Below are positions 6,338 through 14,405 of a stretch of 30,920 nucleotides of DNA, piece after piece. The notes under the pieces are model-generated. The model made no database searches and was not told where the DNA came from. It worked only from the letters and a program-made list of their open reading frames with translations. The DNA is from CAZMCT01 sp964564785. Its GTDB lineage: Bacteria > Planctomycetota > Phycisphaerae > UBA1845 > Fen-1342. Position numbers and translations under genes: made by a program. The DNA is taken from positions 1 through 30,920 of the forward strand of contig CAZMCT010000033.1 in assembly GCA_964564785.1 (NCBI GenBank). Reading direction: 5' to 3'. Each line of letters starts with the position of its first letter. Positions within the stretch are counted from its first letter, which is position 1.

Positions 6338-7522
6338 CTACGCTCCGCCTTGATACTGGGTGCCGCGCCAATCGGTACGCGCGCCCAGCAGCCGCCGCAT
6401 CGCGTTCAGCGTCATCGCCACGCAGACGGCCGCACCGAGAGGGTAAAGCAGCGCCCAAACCGGCCGGACGTGGCACAGGCGGTAGAAACGCCAAAGAACC
6501 GACTGCTGAGCGACCACGGTTGCGGCCGCAGCCAGCCCGATGCCCGCGCTTTGTGGGCCGAGCCAAGGAGCGCTCAGCAGGCTGACAACCGGCCAGAGGC
6601 TGAAGACCGAGAGGAATACGGCGCTGACGATCAACCGCGGCCAAGTGCCAAAGCAACCATAGAAGATGCGTGTCCAGCCCTTCCAGATCTGCCGCAGGCC
6701 GACGTACATGCGTACGCTGTACATGCGGTTGCCGCGCAGTACGCGGAGCCTCCGACCGGCCTGCTTGATGGCCCGCGCGAGGTGCATGTCTTCGTTGAGC
6801 GCGGCCCGGAGCGGGGCGTGGCCGCCGATGGCGTCGTACGCGGCGCGGTTGAAGAGGATGAAAGCACCGTTGGCGTAGGCGCGGGGTGACGCGGGATCGT
6901 TCACCTTCTCCGGGGGGAACCAGAACACCATGATCGCACCGGCCGGGGGCTGGACCACCCGTTCCCAGAACGTGTGGGCCTCGAGGTCGGGCAGCACCGA
7001 GAGCAGGTCGATGCCGTCGCGCTGCGCGACCCGTACGGCGGCGGCCAGCAGGGCCGGAGAGTGAAAGCGGCAGTCCGCGTCGGTGAAACACAGGTACTCA
7101 CCGCGGGCGTGTTGAACCCCGGTGTGCAACGCGTGAGTCTTGCCGCCCCACCCAGCGGGGAGTTCACGGACATGCAGGGCGCGAATGCGCGGGTCGCGGG
7201 CGGCGAAGGAGTCGATGATCTCGCCGGTCCGATCTTGGCTGCGGTCGTTGATCGCGATGATCTCAATATTGGGGTAGTTCTGGGCGGCCAAGCCGGCCAG
7301 GCACGCGCCGATGTTGGTTTCCTCCTCCTTCCCGGCGACCAGGACGGAGAGCGAGGGAAGGGGCCCCGGGAGGGCGGCGTCTTCGGGGCGCAGCACGGGG
7401 TCACTGCCGGCGCGGTTCAAGGCGAAGTGGCGCCGAAGCCAGACCAAGGCAATCGCCAGCAGCATCCAAAACCACACGGCGTACCACGTGGGTGCGAACG
7501 CGATATCGAGAATGGCGGGCAA
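6338..7522 (-). CDS. Membrane-bound family 2 glycosyltransferase
   Basis: The protein transfers an activated sugar to an unknown acceptor at the cytoplasmic membrane. It has an N-terminal transmembrane helix (TWYAVWFWMLLAIALVWL) and a GT-A domain with the nucleotide-sugar motifs SVLVAGKEEETNIGACL, INDRSQDRTGEII and the metal-binding FTDADCRF. A later acidic motif (ALNEDMHLARAIKQAG) fits the catalytic base of the family. Three or four C-terminal transmembrane helices follow. The layout resembles the HpnB-type enzymes associated with hopanoid genes, but no hopanoid gene is nearby. The start chosen is TTG 7522 because GGAG sits 6 nt upstream and the first helix follows directly, giving 394 residues; no ATG is available there. 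It diverges from the exported protein at 7603, 80 bp away. Confidence 0.85.
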   Translation of the reverse strand: MPAILDIAFAPTWYAVWFWMLLAIALVWLRRHFALNRAGSDPVLRPEDAALPGPLPSLSVLVAGKEEETNIGACLAGLAAQNYPNIEIIAINDRSQDRTGEIIDSFAARDPRIRALHVRELPAGWGGKTHALHTGVQHARGEYLCFTDADCRFHSPALLAAAVRVAQRDGIDLLSVLPDLEAHTFWERVVQPPAGAIMVFWFPPEKVNDPASPRAYANGAFILFNRAAYDAIGGHAPLRAALNEDMHLARAIKQAGRRLRVLRGNRMYSVRMYVGLRQIWKGWTRIFYGCFGTWPRLIVSAVFLSVFSLWPVVSLLSAPWLGPQSAGIGLAAAATVVAQQSVLWRFYRLCHVRPVWALLYPLGAAVCVAMTLNAMRRLLGARTDWRGTQYQGGA

Positions 7523-7602
7523 GCGGTTCTCCGGTTGACAGGTGCGGCAGGTTAACGAAACTGACCGGATGCCGCCAACGGCGGCGTGTGAGGTGCCAAG
7601 AG

Positions 7603-8991
7603 ATGAGCCGTGGTGCGCTGCTCGCCATCCTGGTCGCGGCCGTGGGCTGGCGGACGGCCCCGGTTGCGGGTCAGGCCAGCCAGCCGAGCGGGGATTGGGT
7701 TGCATATACGGACCCGAGCTTCGGCTTCGAGCTGCGTGTGCCGAACGGGTGGGAATACGACCGCACGCGGTTCCAGCCGTTCAAGGACTGCGTGGGGCTG
7801 CTCCGGGGTCGGGACCCGGCCGGGCGGCGTGGATTGCAGGTGATGGTATTCCGCAGTTTTCCGATGCCGCCGTTTGAGGAGTGGATCGTGGACTTCGGGC
7901 GGTCGTCGGCGGAGCTGCTGAACTCGCCGCGGACGGACTGGGAAACGTGGCGGCTGCCGCCGCGGGCGGGGGCGATTCTGACGTACACGTCGAAGCTGGG
8001 GGCAGTGACGACCCGGGGGCACTACCTGTGTCTGCCGTTCGACCCGAACACGGTGTGGGTGCTCACGTACACGGGGGCGATATCGGGCGAGGCGGAGCAG
8101 CCGCAGGTGCGGTCGGAATTCGAGCAAATCATTGGGTCGTTGAAGGTCCACTACGACCCGGAGGAGGCGGAGCGGCTTGCGCCGGCCTACGACCGGGGGC
8201 GAGCGTTGATCGGGCGTTTGCGGGGGCAGCCGAAGCTGCGCCTGGACGAGGACCGCCACTTCTACGAAGTCGGGGTGGCGGGTCGCCCGGTGGGGTATCT
8301 GGAGCGGCGGATCGCGCGTGAGGAGTACGTTTTCAGCGCGCCGGATGCAAAGCGACGGTACGCCAAGGATGGTGTGCGGGTGCGGGAGCGCTCGTGGCGG
8401 TTCGCGGAGGATGGAACGGTTCTGTACGGTCGGCTGGATTTGTTCAGCAGTCTAGATTTGCGCAGCGAGCTGATGGAGAACGAGCAGATGCAACTGCCGC
8501 CGGCAGGAGTCGCGGGTGAGCCCCTCGTGCGGACGGAGAAGGTGGTGCGAGAGGATGGCGTGCTGTACGCGAGCGGCACGACGAGCCGTGATACGGGACT
8601 TCCGGACCCGGGCAAGCCGATCGAGGTCGGACCGGTTTACCTGGACCAGGCTTGGGCGCGGCTTCTGCCGGGACTGCTGCTGAGCGAGCAGGACATGCAG
8701 CCGGTCGCGGTTGCGGTCTACAACTTCGACACGCGGGCGCTGGTCTCGCATCAGATCGTGCCCCGGGGTGAGAGGCCGCTGGAGGGGTTCGAGGGGCCAA
8801 CGTTCGTGTTCGAGGTGCGCGAGGGGTTTATCGCCCAGCCCGGCACGCTGTGGTGCGACGAGCGCGGCACGCTCTTGAAACTGGACACGCGCGATCTCAC
8901 GCTCACGCGAATGGGCGCGGCGGAAATCGAGCGGAAATACGGCCCACGGCGCGACGCGGCCCGCGAGCGGTACAAGATCGTCACCGATTGA
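7603..8991 (+). CDS. Exported protein of unknown function
   Basis: The 462-residue product begins with a signal peptide (MSRGALLAILVAAVGW…VAGQA). ATG 7603 is preceded by GAGGTG at about 8 nt. The first 170 residues (DPSFGFELRVPNGWEY … FEQIIGSLKVHYDP) resemble the short PsbP/DUF1795-like fold that many bacteria use in secreted proteins; this is a weak family resemblance, not a firm assignment. The remainder (GVAGRPVGYLERRI … LWCDERGTLLKLDTRDLTLTRM) resembles substrate-free beta-sheet domains of periplasmic proteins and has no catalytic motif. A periplasmic or surface location is likely. Its function cannot be told from neighbours, since the glycosyltransferase is divergent and the lipoprotein downstream is convergent. 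Confidence 0.85.
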   Translation: MSRGALLAILVAAVGWRTAPVAGQASQPSGDWVAYTDPSFGFELRVPNGWEYDRTRFQPFKDCVGLLRGRDPAGRRGLQVMVFRSFPMPPFEEWIVDFGRSSAELLNSPRTDWETWRLPPRAGAILTYTSKLGAVTTRGHYLCLPFDPNTVWVLTYTGAISGEAEQPQVRSEFEQIIGSLKVHYDPEEAERLAPAYDRGRALIGRLRGQPKLRLDEDRHFYEVGVAGRPVGYLERRIAREEYVFSAPDAKRRYAKDGVRVRERSWRFAEDGTVLYGRLDLFSSLDLRSELMENEQMQLPPAGVAGEPLVRTEKVVREDGVLYASGTTSRDTGLPDPGKPIEVGPVYLDQAWARLLPGLLLSEQDMQPVAVAVYNFDTRALVSHQIVPRGERPLEGFEGPTFVFEVREGFIAQPGTLWCDERGTLLKLDTRDLTLTRMGAAEIERKYGPRRDAARERYKIVTD

Positions 8992-8999
8992 CAAGCGGG

Positions 9000-9024
9000 G
9001 CGCCGCGGGCGTCGAGTGCGGCGC
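9000..9024. terminator. Hairpin between convergent genes
   Basis: GCGCCGC (9000-9006) pairs with GCGGCGC (9018-9024) around 11 nt. There is no T-run on either side, so an intrinsic terminator function is only possible. It fills the 36-bp gap between two convergent stop codons. Confidence 0.35.
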
Positions 9025-9027
9025 GCG

Positions 9028-9504
9028 TCAATAGAACAGCGTGATGGCGTTCTCTTCGATCTCTTCGGGCCGGCCCCACAGCAAGCGCAGCGCTTCATGC
9101 AGGTATACCGGCTGCTGGGCTTCGAACCGATCCACGTCGCGCTCCAGCAACTGCATGGCTGCTTGGGCGTTCGCGTCCAGCCGCGCAGCGCTGCGCCTCA
9201 GGCTCATTCCGATATCGTCCGAGTCGGCTTCGAGCCGCGCGGGCCGGGACGCCTCCGACCGGGCCAGGGATTCGACCGGCGTGCGCATGTTGTCCAGCCG
9301 CATCTGAAGCCGCCGCTCGGCGTAGGGGTTGGGGTGGCACCCGCTCAAAAACGCTATCAGGGCCAACCCCGTTTGGGTCAAGCACAGCCGCGGAAATCCG
9401 GCGCGTATGCGCGCGGTTGGCTCCGCGGAGGCCTGCACGGAGGGGTCCACAGCCGGGCCGGTCGGCGGGGCTATCGGACGGATGCCGTGAACTCCGGGTG
9501 TCAT
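9028..9504 (-). CDS. Small lipoprotein of unknown function
   Basis: The frame contains a hydrophobic run ending in a lipobox (TGLALIAFLSGCHPNPYAER). About 100 charged, helical residues follow, in which Arg, Leu and Glu recur with coiled-coil spacing (MRLDNMRTPVESLARSEASR, AQAAMQLLERDVDRFEAQQP). A periplasmic lipid-anchored helical protein is the likely product. ATG 9504 is taken as the start because TACATT lies exactly 7 nt upstream, as in other apparently leaderless genes here. It gives 158 residues but an unusually long n-region before the lipobox. Internal GTG or TTG codons (for example TTG 9381) would give a normal signal peptide but lack a Shine-Dalgarno. No family is recognised. Confidence 0.65.
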   Translation of the reverse strand: MTPGVHGIRPIAPPTGPAVDPSVQASAEPTARIRAGFPRLCLTQTGLALIAFLSGCHPNPYAERRLQMRLDNMRTPVESLARSEASRPARLEADSDDIGMSLRRSAARLDANAQAAMQLLERDVDRFEAQQPVYLHEALRLLWGRPEEIEENAITLFY

Positions 9505-9511
9505 TGCCTGT

Positions 9512-9517
9512 AATGTA
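9512..9517 (-). promoter_or_regulatory. TACATT box, putative leaderless promoter of the lipoprotein gene
   Basis: TACATT ends 7 nt before ATG 9504 on the minus strand. There is no good -35 box and no Shine-Dalgarno. Confidence 0.3.
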
Positions 9518-9569
9518 CCGCGAGATCCTCGGGAAAGTTGCATTCGCGCGGGCGAAATCCCGGGAGCGG

Positions 9570-9598
9570 TTGCAGGCACGCGCGAGCGGGGATATACT
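9570..9598 (+). promoter_or_regulatory. Near-consensus promoter without a downstream gene
   Basis: TTGCAG (9570-9575) and TATACT (9593-9598) are separated by 17 bp. The -10 box matches five of six positions. Transcription should start near 9605. No plus-strand ORF of note follows; the next plus-strand gene begins at 11410, beyond waaA, which is on the other strand. Confidence 0.6.
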
Positions 9599-9604
9599 GA
9601 AAAC

Positions 9605-9795
9605 GAACTTGGGCGAGTAGTCTTCGAACCCGCTGGCGAGCGGTCTTCAAGAACCAGGCGAGGAGGAGACGCCCCTCCGTCGCGGCCACACGGGCCCGAC
9701 GGGGGGCAATCAATCTTTCCGGAGAGGTGAGAGAGGTGGGGCGACGGGGTTTGGCGACCGGTGAAGCTGGCCGGGCGCCAAACCCTGTTCCTTTT
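9605..9795 (+). ncRNA. Candidate structured small RNA of about 190 nt
   Basis: The stretch is bounded by a good promoter and an intrinsic terminator and has no credible ORF. It can fold into several local hairpins: ACCCGCT-GGCG-AGCGGT near 9628-9645, a ten-pair stem in the region of about 9670-9708 (GCCCCTCCGTCG with CGACGGGGGGC), and the terminator. I do not see the signatures of RNase P RNA, tmRNA or SRP RNA. The length would suit 6S RNA, but a long rod with a central bubble was not found by eye. The identity is therefore unknown. It could instead be an antisense leader running towards the 3' end of waaA, though the terminator would stop it first. Confidence 0.5.
9747..9795 (+). terminator. 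Intrinsic terminator of the candidate small RNA
   Basis: GGGTTTGGCG (9747-9756) pairs perfectly with CGCCAAACCC (9776-9785). An inner CCGG/CCGG pair lies in the loop, and TGTTCCTTTT follows. On the minus strand there is no T-run after the hairpin, so it serves plus-strand transcription. Confidence 0.7.
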
Positions 9796-9888
9796 GGGAT
9801 CGGTGAGTTCAGGCGCAGGCGTTCATCGCTGCCGCGCTCCTTGGATTGACGCGACGGCAGCCGGCCTTCCAGCACGGTCGCGGCTTGC

Positions 9889-11181
9889 TCACGTCAGCAG
9901 GCCCAGGATTTGCGCGACGGTCTTGGCGGTCGCGCCGCGGCGGCTGATGATCGCTGCCCGACCGGCCAGGCCCATCGCCTTGCGCCGCTCGGGATGTCGC
10001 AGTAGGTCGATGACGGCGGCTCCGAGAAGTTCCGCACTGCTGACGCGCCGGCAAGCTCCCTCCGCGATCAACAAGTTCACCGCTTCGGCGAAGTTGCCGG
10101 TGTACGGGCCCACCAGCACCGGCCGTGCCAATGCGGCAACCTCCATCACGTCGGAACCGCCCATCGGCACAAGGCTGCGGCCGACGAACACGACCGCGGC
10201 GAGCGCATAAAACTTGCGCAGCTCGCCCATGGTGTCGCCCAGAAAGATGGGCTGGGGTTCGGCCGCGCCGGGCGGCACGAGCGGGGCGCCGGTGCTGCGC
10301 CGCAGGCACGCATAGCCGCGGGCGACGATGAGCTGGGCGACCTCGTCGAACCGCTCGGGTTTGCGGGGGATGATCGCGAGCTGGACGTCGCCGCAGGCGT
10401 CCCGGACGCGGGCGTACGCATCGAGGATGGCCGCCTCCTCGCCCGGCCCTGTGCTACCGCAGACCCACAGCGGCAGGTCCGGGCGGATACCCATCTCGGC
10501 CGCGAGCTCATCCTGCCCCGCAATCCGATCGGCGATCTCGGCCGCGTCGTACTTGACCGAACCGGTGACCTCGACGCGGTCGGGCCGCACGCCGAGCTCC
10601 AGAAAGCGGGCCCGGTACGTGCCGTCCTGCGCGCCGACCCAATGCAGTCGGCGGAACATGCGGCGGGCCAGCCAGCGCACGATGGGGAGGTTGAATTGTC
10701 GTACGCTGCGCTCCTCGGTCACCCGGCCGTTGGCGATCAGCACCGGGATGTCCTCGGCCGCAGCGAGCTCGATCAGGTTCGGCCAGACCTCGAGCTCCAT
10801 CAGCACGATCACGCTGGGCCGGATGCGGGCCAGCGCCGTTCGGATGGCAAACGAGAAATCGAGGGGGAAGCGGAACGTCACCAGGTTGGGGTAGAGCTTG
10901 CGGGCCTGTTCGCGGCCGGTGCGCGTCGTGCTGCTGACGACGACGACGGTGCCGGGCGAGCGCTGGCGGAGTTCGGCCACGAGAGTGCGGGTGGCATTGA
11001 TTTCGCCGAGGGAGACGCCGTGAATCCAGACGCAATGGGCGGCGACCGGCCGGGAGGGGACGCGCCCGAAGTACTCGCGCAGCGGGGTGCCCGACGGTCC
11101 GCGGCGCAGGCGGCGAATGAGGAGGTACGGCCAGCCGACGAGCAGCAGCAGGCCGTAGAGCACGTCCATCAGGTAGGGCAT
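9889..11181 (-). CDS. waaA: 3-deoxy-D-manno-octulosonic acid (Kdo) transferase
   Basis: WaaA adds Kdo from CMP-Kdo to lipid IVA on the cytoplasmic face of the inner membrane, so this organism probably makes a lipid A-based outer membrane. The 430-residue product (ATG 11181) has an N-terminal membrane anchor (LYGLLLLVGWPYLLIRRL). The GT30 motif is IHGVSLGEINATR, in which Glu60 is the catalytic base and falls at the same number as in E. coli. ELEVWPNLI follows, and the C-terminal CMP-Kdo-binding Rossmann half contains GSTGPGEEAAIL, FVGRSLVPMGGSDVMEVAAL and GPYTGNFAEAVNLL. Length and motif order are normal. No Shine-Dalgarno is obvious at ATG 11181; ATG 11169 is an alternative. The gene diverges from the LolA-like lipoprotein, which fits envelope biogenesis. 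Confidence 0.95.
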   Translation of the reverse strand: MPYLMDVLYGLLLLVGWPYLLIRRLRRGPSGTPLREYFGRVPSRPVAAHCVWIHGVSLGEINATRTLVAELRQRSPGTVVVVSSTTRTGREQARKLYPNLVTFRFPLDFSFAIRTALARIRPSVIVLMELEVWPNLIELAAAEDIPVLIANGRVTEERSVRQFNLPIVRWLARRMFRRLHWVGAQDGTYRARFLELGVRPDRVEVTGSVKYDAAEIADRIAGQDELAAEMGIRPDLPLWVCGSTGPGEEAAILDAYARVRDACGDVQLAIIPRKPERFDEVAQLIVARGYACLRRSTGAPLVPPGAAEPQPIFLGDTMGELRKFYALAAVVFVGRSLVPMGGSDVMEVAALARPVLVGPYTGNFAEAVNLLIAEGACRRVSSAELLGAAVIDLLRHPERRKAMGLAGRAAIISRRGATAKTVAQILGLLT

Positions 11182-11375
11182 TTTTCGTCCAAGTTGAACG
11201 GGCGGCGGGGCAGGCCGGCCGTGTTCCCGTGTGGCACGGCCGTGCCGCGCACGCGTCACCCGCGAATTCACTGCCGAGCCGGCAGCGGCACACGACGGAC
11301 CAGCCGGCGTCGCGCTGCCACACTGTCGGGACAGCCGCGGCGCGCGAAGAGCTTCCGCCGCCGGCGGTGGCGGCA

Positions 11376-11381
11376 TAGAAT
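11376..11381 (+). promoter_or_regulatory. TAGAAT -10 box ahead of the LolA-like gene
   Basis: TAGAAT at 11376-11381 would start transcription near 11388 and leave a leader of about 22 nt. The -35 position shows only TTCCGC. The 228-bp divergent gap 11182-11409 also holds a perfect GGCACGGCCGTGCC palindrome at 11232-11245. Confidence 0.35.
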
Positions 11382-11409
11382 CCCGGCGTACCCCGGGAGA
11401 AACGGGACG

Positions 11410-12252
11410 ATGCCTCCGCACTCGATTCGCGCCAACAGCGTCATGATAACCGGCCTCGCCGCGTGCGTCGCGGCCTGCGCCCAGCTCCCGACGACCGGTC
11501 CGGCGAGTCATCCGGCCACGAGGGCCGCGGCGGTCGATCCACGGGTCGACGCGATTCTCACGCGGCTCGAGCAGCAGCAGGTGCGGGACCTGCGGGCCCG
11601 GCTCGCGCACCGGCTGGAATACGTGCTCGATCTGCCGGAGGATGCGCTGACCAAGCGCGGCGAGCTGTGGTTCAAGGACGCCGAGCCGGTGGCGCGGTTT
11701 CTGATCCATTTCACTGAGCAGGTGAAAGCGGGGCGGCGCGATGCGCTCGACGAGAAGCACATGTTCGACGGCCGCTGGTACGTCGAGGTTCAGTCGCGGA
11801 CGAAGACGGTCACGCGCCGCGAGGTGCGACGGCCCGAGGACCGGACGAATCCGTACCGGGTGGGGTCCGGGCTGTTCGCCCTGCCGTTCGGCCAGAAGAA
11901 GGAAGACATCCTACGCGAGTTCGAGGTCGTGCTCGAGCCGCCTGCGGCCGACGATGCTGCGGACACGGACCACCTGAAGCTCACGCCGCGGACCGGCACG
12001 AAGACCGGCGAGAGCTACAAGGAGCTGCACTTCTGGGTCAGTCGCAGTGGGCCGCTGGCGGGGCTGCCGGTGAAGGTCCGGACGGCGAAGCTGGACGGCA
12101 CGGGCAAGCTGAACTCGTGGATGACGATCACGTTCGACGACGTGCGGCTGAACGTGGGCGTGCCGGACGAGACGTTCGACCTCCAGACGCCGGCGGGGTT
12201 CGTCGAGGAAGTCGAGGAATTGCGGGAAGCGGCGCCGCCCGAAGCGAGGTGA
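11410..12252 (+). CDS. LolA-like outer membrane lipoprotein-sorting family protein
   Basis: The 280-residue product has a short signal sequence with two possible lipoboxes (LAAC at 16-19, VAAC at 20-23). The rest is a LolA/LolB-like half-barrel: VDAILTRLEQQQVRDLRARL, then a strand repeat (GELWFKDAEPVARFLIHF), DGRWYVEVQSRTKTVTRREV, FALPFGQKKEDILREFEV and the closing FDDVRLNVGVPDETFDLQTP. Planctomycetes carry many paralogues of this type. Lipid or lipoprotein binding in the periplasm is the family expectation; no partner gene (lolCDE) is nearby. ATG 11410 is the first start after the promoter-like box and has only a weak GGGA upstream. The neighbour waaA fits an envelope role. Confidence 0.85.
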   Translation: MPPHSIRANSVMITGLAACVAACAQLPTTGPASHPATRAAAVDPRVDAILTRLEQQQVRDLRARLAHRLEYVLDLPEDALTKRGELWFKDAEPVARFLIHFTEQVKAGRRDALDEKHMFDGRWYVEVQSRTKTVTRREVRRPEDRTNPYRVGSGLFALPFGQKKEDILREFEVVLEPPAADDAADTDHLKLTPRTGTKTGESYKELHFWVSRSGPLAGLPVKVRTAKLDGTGKLNSWMTITFDDVRLNVGVPDETFDLQTPAGFVEEVEELREAAPPEAR

Positions 12253-12363
12253 ACACGTGGGAAGGTGTGATGGTGAAAGCGCAGCCTGCGCGAGAACCGG
12301 CGGTGGGGGTGGCCGTCCCCACGTCCCCCGCAGCTCAACGGGTCACCTGCGGAGCATCCGCGC

Positions 12364-13251
12364 ATGAGCATTCTGGTCGATCGCAACACGCGTGTCGTCG
12401 TGCAGGGGATCACCGGCAAGGCCGGGGCTTTCCACACGGCCCAATGCCTCGAATACGGCACTCAGATCGTCGGGGGCTGCACCCCCGGCAAAGGCGGACA
12501 GAAATCCGAACACGGCCTGCCGGTCTTCAACACCATGCACGAGGCCGTCGCGGCCACCGGCGCCGATACCAGCATGATCTTCGTGCCGGCTCCGTTCGCG
12601 GGCGAGGCGGCCATGGAGGCGGCCGACGCGGGCGTTCGGCTGGTCGTGCTGATTACCGAGGGCATCCCCACCCTCGACATGGTGAAGGCCCGCGAGTTCC
12701 TCGACGACTTGGGCGTGCGGCTGATCGGGCCGAACTGCCCCGGCATCATCACGCCCGGCCAGTGCAAAATCGGGATCATGCCGGGCTACATCCACAAGCC
12801 GCCCGCAAAGGGCACGAAGAACGTCGGGATCATCTCACGCAGCGGCACGCTCACCTACGAGGCCGTCTGGCAATGTAGCGAGCGCGGCTACGCCCAGACC
12901 ACGTGCGTCGGCATCGGCGGTGACCCGGTCAAGGGGCTGAACTTTGTCGACCTGCTCGATCTGTTCGAGCACGACCCGGCCACGCATGCGATCGTCATGA
13001 TCGGCGAGATCGGCGGCAGCGACGAAGAGCGAGCCGCAGCTCACATTCGCCAGAACATCCGCAAGCCGGTCGTGGCGTTCATCGCCGGCCAGACCGCTCC
13101 GCCCGGCCGTCGCATGGGACACGCCGGCGCGATCATCAGCGGCGGCGAGGGCACGGCGACGTCCAAGATTGCCGCGCTCCGCGATGCCGGAGTCACCGTC
13201 ACCGACAGCCCGGCCACGATCGGCGAGGCTGTCGGCCGGGTCCTGGGTTAG
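12364..13251 (+). CDS. sucD: Succinyl-CoA synthetase (ADP/GDP-forming) alpha subunit
   Basis: SucD with SucC interconverts succinyl-CoA and succinate in the TCA cycle, making ATP or GTP. The 295-residue sequence is full length. It has the CoA-binding Rossmann domain (VVVQGITGKAGAFHTAQCLEYG, GGCTPGKGG), the PAPFAGEAAMEAADAG stretch, LIGPNCPGIITPG, the ligase domain GIISRSGTLTYEAVWQ, and the phosphohistidine loop GRRMGHAGAI, whose active residue is His253. A GGAG lies 9 nt before ATG 12364. The usual partner sucC, normally directly upstream, is absent: the preceding gene is the LolA-like one, 111 bp away. The beta subunit must be elsewhere. Identity is certain. Confidence 0.97.
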   Translation: MSILVDRNTRVVVQGITGKAGAFHTAQCLEYGTQIVGGCTPGKGGQKSEHGLPVFNTMHEAVAATGADTSMIFVPAPFAGEAAMEAADAGVRLVVLITEGIPTLDMVKAREFLDDLGVRLIGPNCPGIITPGQCKIGIMPGYIHKPPAKGTKNVGIISRSGTLTYEAVWQCSERGYAQTTCVGIGGDPVKGLNFVDLLDLFEHDPATHAIVMIGEIGGSDEERAAAHIRQNIRKPVVAFIAGQTAPPGRRMGHAGAIISGGEGTATSKIAALRDAGVTVTDSPATIGEAVGRVLG

Positions 13252-13342
13252 CAGCCCGTTGAAAAATGGATCTGGCTCCGCGCCAGCCCCTTCACGCTAG
13301 CGCGAACAGCTACTCCAGCAATGCGGCAGGGTAGAACGGCCG

Positions 13343-13467
13343 GGTGGCACGGTCCGGAGCGGCGCAGCCGCGCAGGGCCGTGGCGTTCTCGATGGCGTTC
13401 TCCGTGGCGCTTCCCGGAAACCCCACGGCCCGGCGCACCGCCGGTGCGGTGCTTGGACCGTGCCACC
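13343..13467. repeat. 125-bp nested inverted-repeat element
   Basis: A 13-bp perfect inverted repeat (GGTGGCACGGTCC at 13343-13355, complement at 13455-13467) encloses a second one (GGGCCGTGG at 13375-13383, CCACGGCCC at 13423-13431). Three GGCGTTCTC / GGCG-type units lie in the centre, and a GCACCGCCGGTGC hairpin near the right end. It begins with the GTGGCAC string seen in the other dispersed repeats. It lies between sucD and the next gene. A frame reads through it, but the promoter and start of that gene lie after it. Confidence 0.7.
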
Positions 13468-13507
13468 TGGGCCTGCGGCACCCGCTGGTGCAACCTCCCC
13501 CACCCGC

Positions 13508-13513
13508 TACCAT
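13508..13513 (+). promoter_or_regulatory. TACCAT box, putative leaderless promoter
   Basis: TACCAT ends 7 nt before ATG 13521. The surrounding string CCCGCT-ACCATACGA is nearly identical to the one in front of der at 17946-17962. Confidence 0.4.
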
Positions 13514-13520
13514 ACGAAAT

Positions 13521-14405
13521 ATGTTCAACCGCTGGATCGGCATTCTCACGGCCTTCGCGATGATCTTGGCCAACGCGGCCATCTTCTGGCGCGACGTTTG
13601 GCCGAACTGGCTGGCCGGTGATCCGCCGCCTTCAGAGGCCTTCACGCTGGGCCAAGGCGAGGAACGACTCGCCCAGGTGGGGATCTACCGCGCCGACGGC
13701 GGCCTGGTCGGCCGGAGCTGGACGCGTGCCAGCCGCAAGGCCGCCGGGGGGCTCGTGATCGTGCTGACCACGACCGTGCTCGAACCGCTCACGCTGCCGG
13801 GCGGCCTGACGTCGCCGCGCGTCCGGGTGGAGACGGAGCTCACCTACCGCAACCAGCAGAACTACATCGATGAGCTGGATTTTCGCATGCACGGCTTACC
13901 GGTCGTCGTACACTTGCGCGGCGAGGCCATGCCCGACGGCGGCTTCCCGCTCGAGTGGCAGGTCGGCAGCCAGCGCGGCAGCGCCGTCCTCGATTCGCAG
14001 GCCCCGGCCGCGCTCGGCGACGTCATCCGACCGTTCGACCGCCTGCCCGACCTCTACGTCGGCCGGACCTGGAAGCTCGACCTGCTCGACCCGCTCGAGC
14101 AACTCATGCCGCAGCTCAAGCAGACGGGGCTGGCGCCGGAGGCGGTTCTGATCCGGGTGACGGACCGGACGTGGATCGAGCACGGGGGGCAGCCGGTGGA
14201 AGTCTTCCTGGTCGAGGGTGGCGGCGCGAAAGCCTGGGTGGCGCGCGACGGGCGCGTGCTGCGACAGGAGGTCAACGTGCCGCTCCTCGGGGCGCTGGTG
14301 TTGCTCGAGGAGCCCTTCGACGACGACACCCGCCGCGCTGCCATCGCGGCCACCAGCGGCGGGGAGCCGGACCGCGCGCGGCGCGACTCGGGGCCGGTGC
14401 CATGA
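13521..14405 (+). CDS. Membrane-anchored protein coupled to an ABC ATPase, function unknown
   Basis: The 294-residue product has one N-terminal transmembrane segment (WIGILTAFAMILANAAIFW) and then an extracytoplasmic domain without recognised motifs. That domain is rich in beta-strand patterns (VRVETELTYRNQQNYIDELD, GRTWKLDLLDPLEQLMPQL, VTDRTWIEHGGQPVEVFLVE). Its stop codon overlaps the start of the ABC ATPase (ATGA at 14402-14405), so the two are translationally coupled and probably act together. The domain may be a substrate-binding or sensor part of the transporter; that is inferred from position only. ATG 13521 is preferred over frames extending upstream through the repeat, because of the TACCAT box 7 nt before it and the membrane segment directly after it. 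Confidence 0.8.
   Translation: MFNRWIGILTAFAMILANAAIFWRDVWPNWLAGDPPPSEAFTLGQGEERLAQVGIYRADGGLVGRSWTRASRKAAGGLVIVLTTTVLEPLTLPGGLTSPRVRVETELTYRNQQNYIDELDFRMHGLPVVVHLRGEAMPDGGFPLEWQVGSQRGSAVLDSQAPAALGDVIRPFDRLPDLYVGRTWKLDLLDPLEQLMPQLKQTGLAPEAVLIRVTDRTWIEHGGQPVEVFLVEGGGAKAWVARDGRVLRQEVNVPLLGALVLLEEPFDDDTRRAAIAATSGGEPDRARRDSGPVP

Noticed and set aside
7534..7562. TTGACA at 7534 as promoter for the exported-protein gene
   Set aside because: The -35 string is perfect, but 16-18 bp downstream there is no acceptable -10 box.
9618..9632. tRNA-like TTCGAACCC string
   Set aside because: It resembles a T-loop, but no matching acceptor stem, anticodon arm or D-arm could be built around it.
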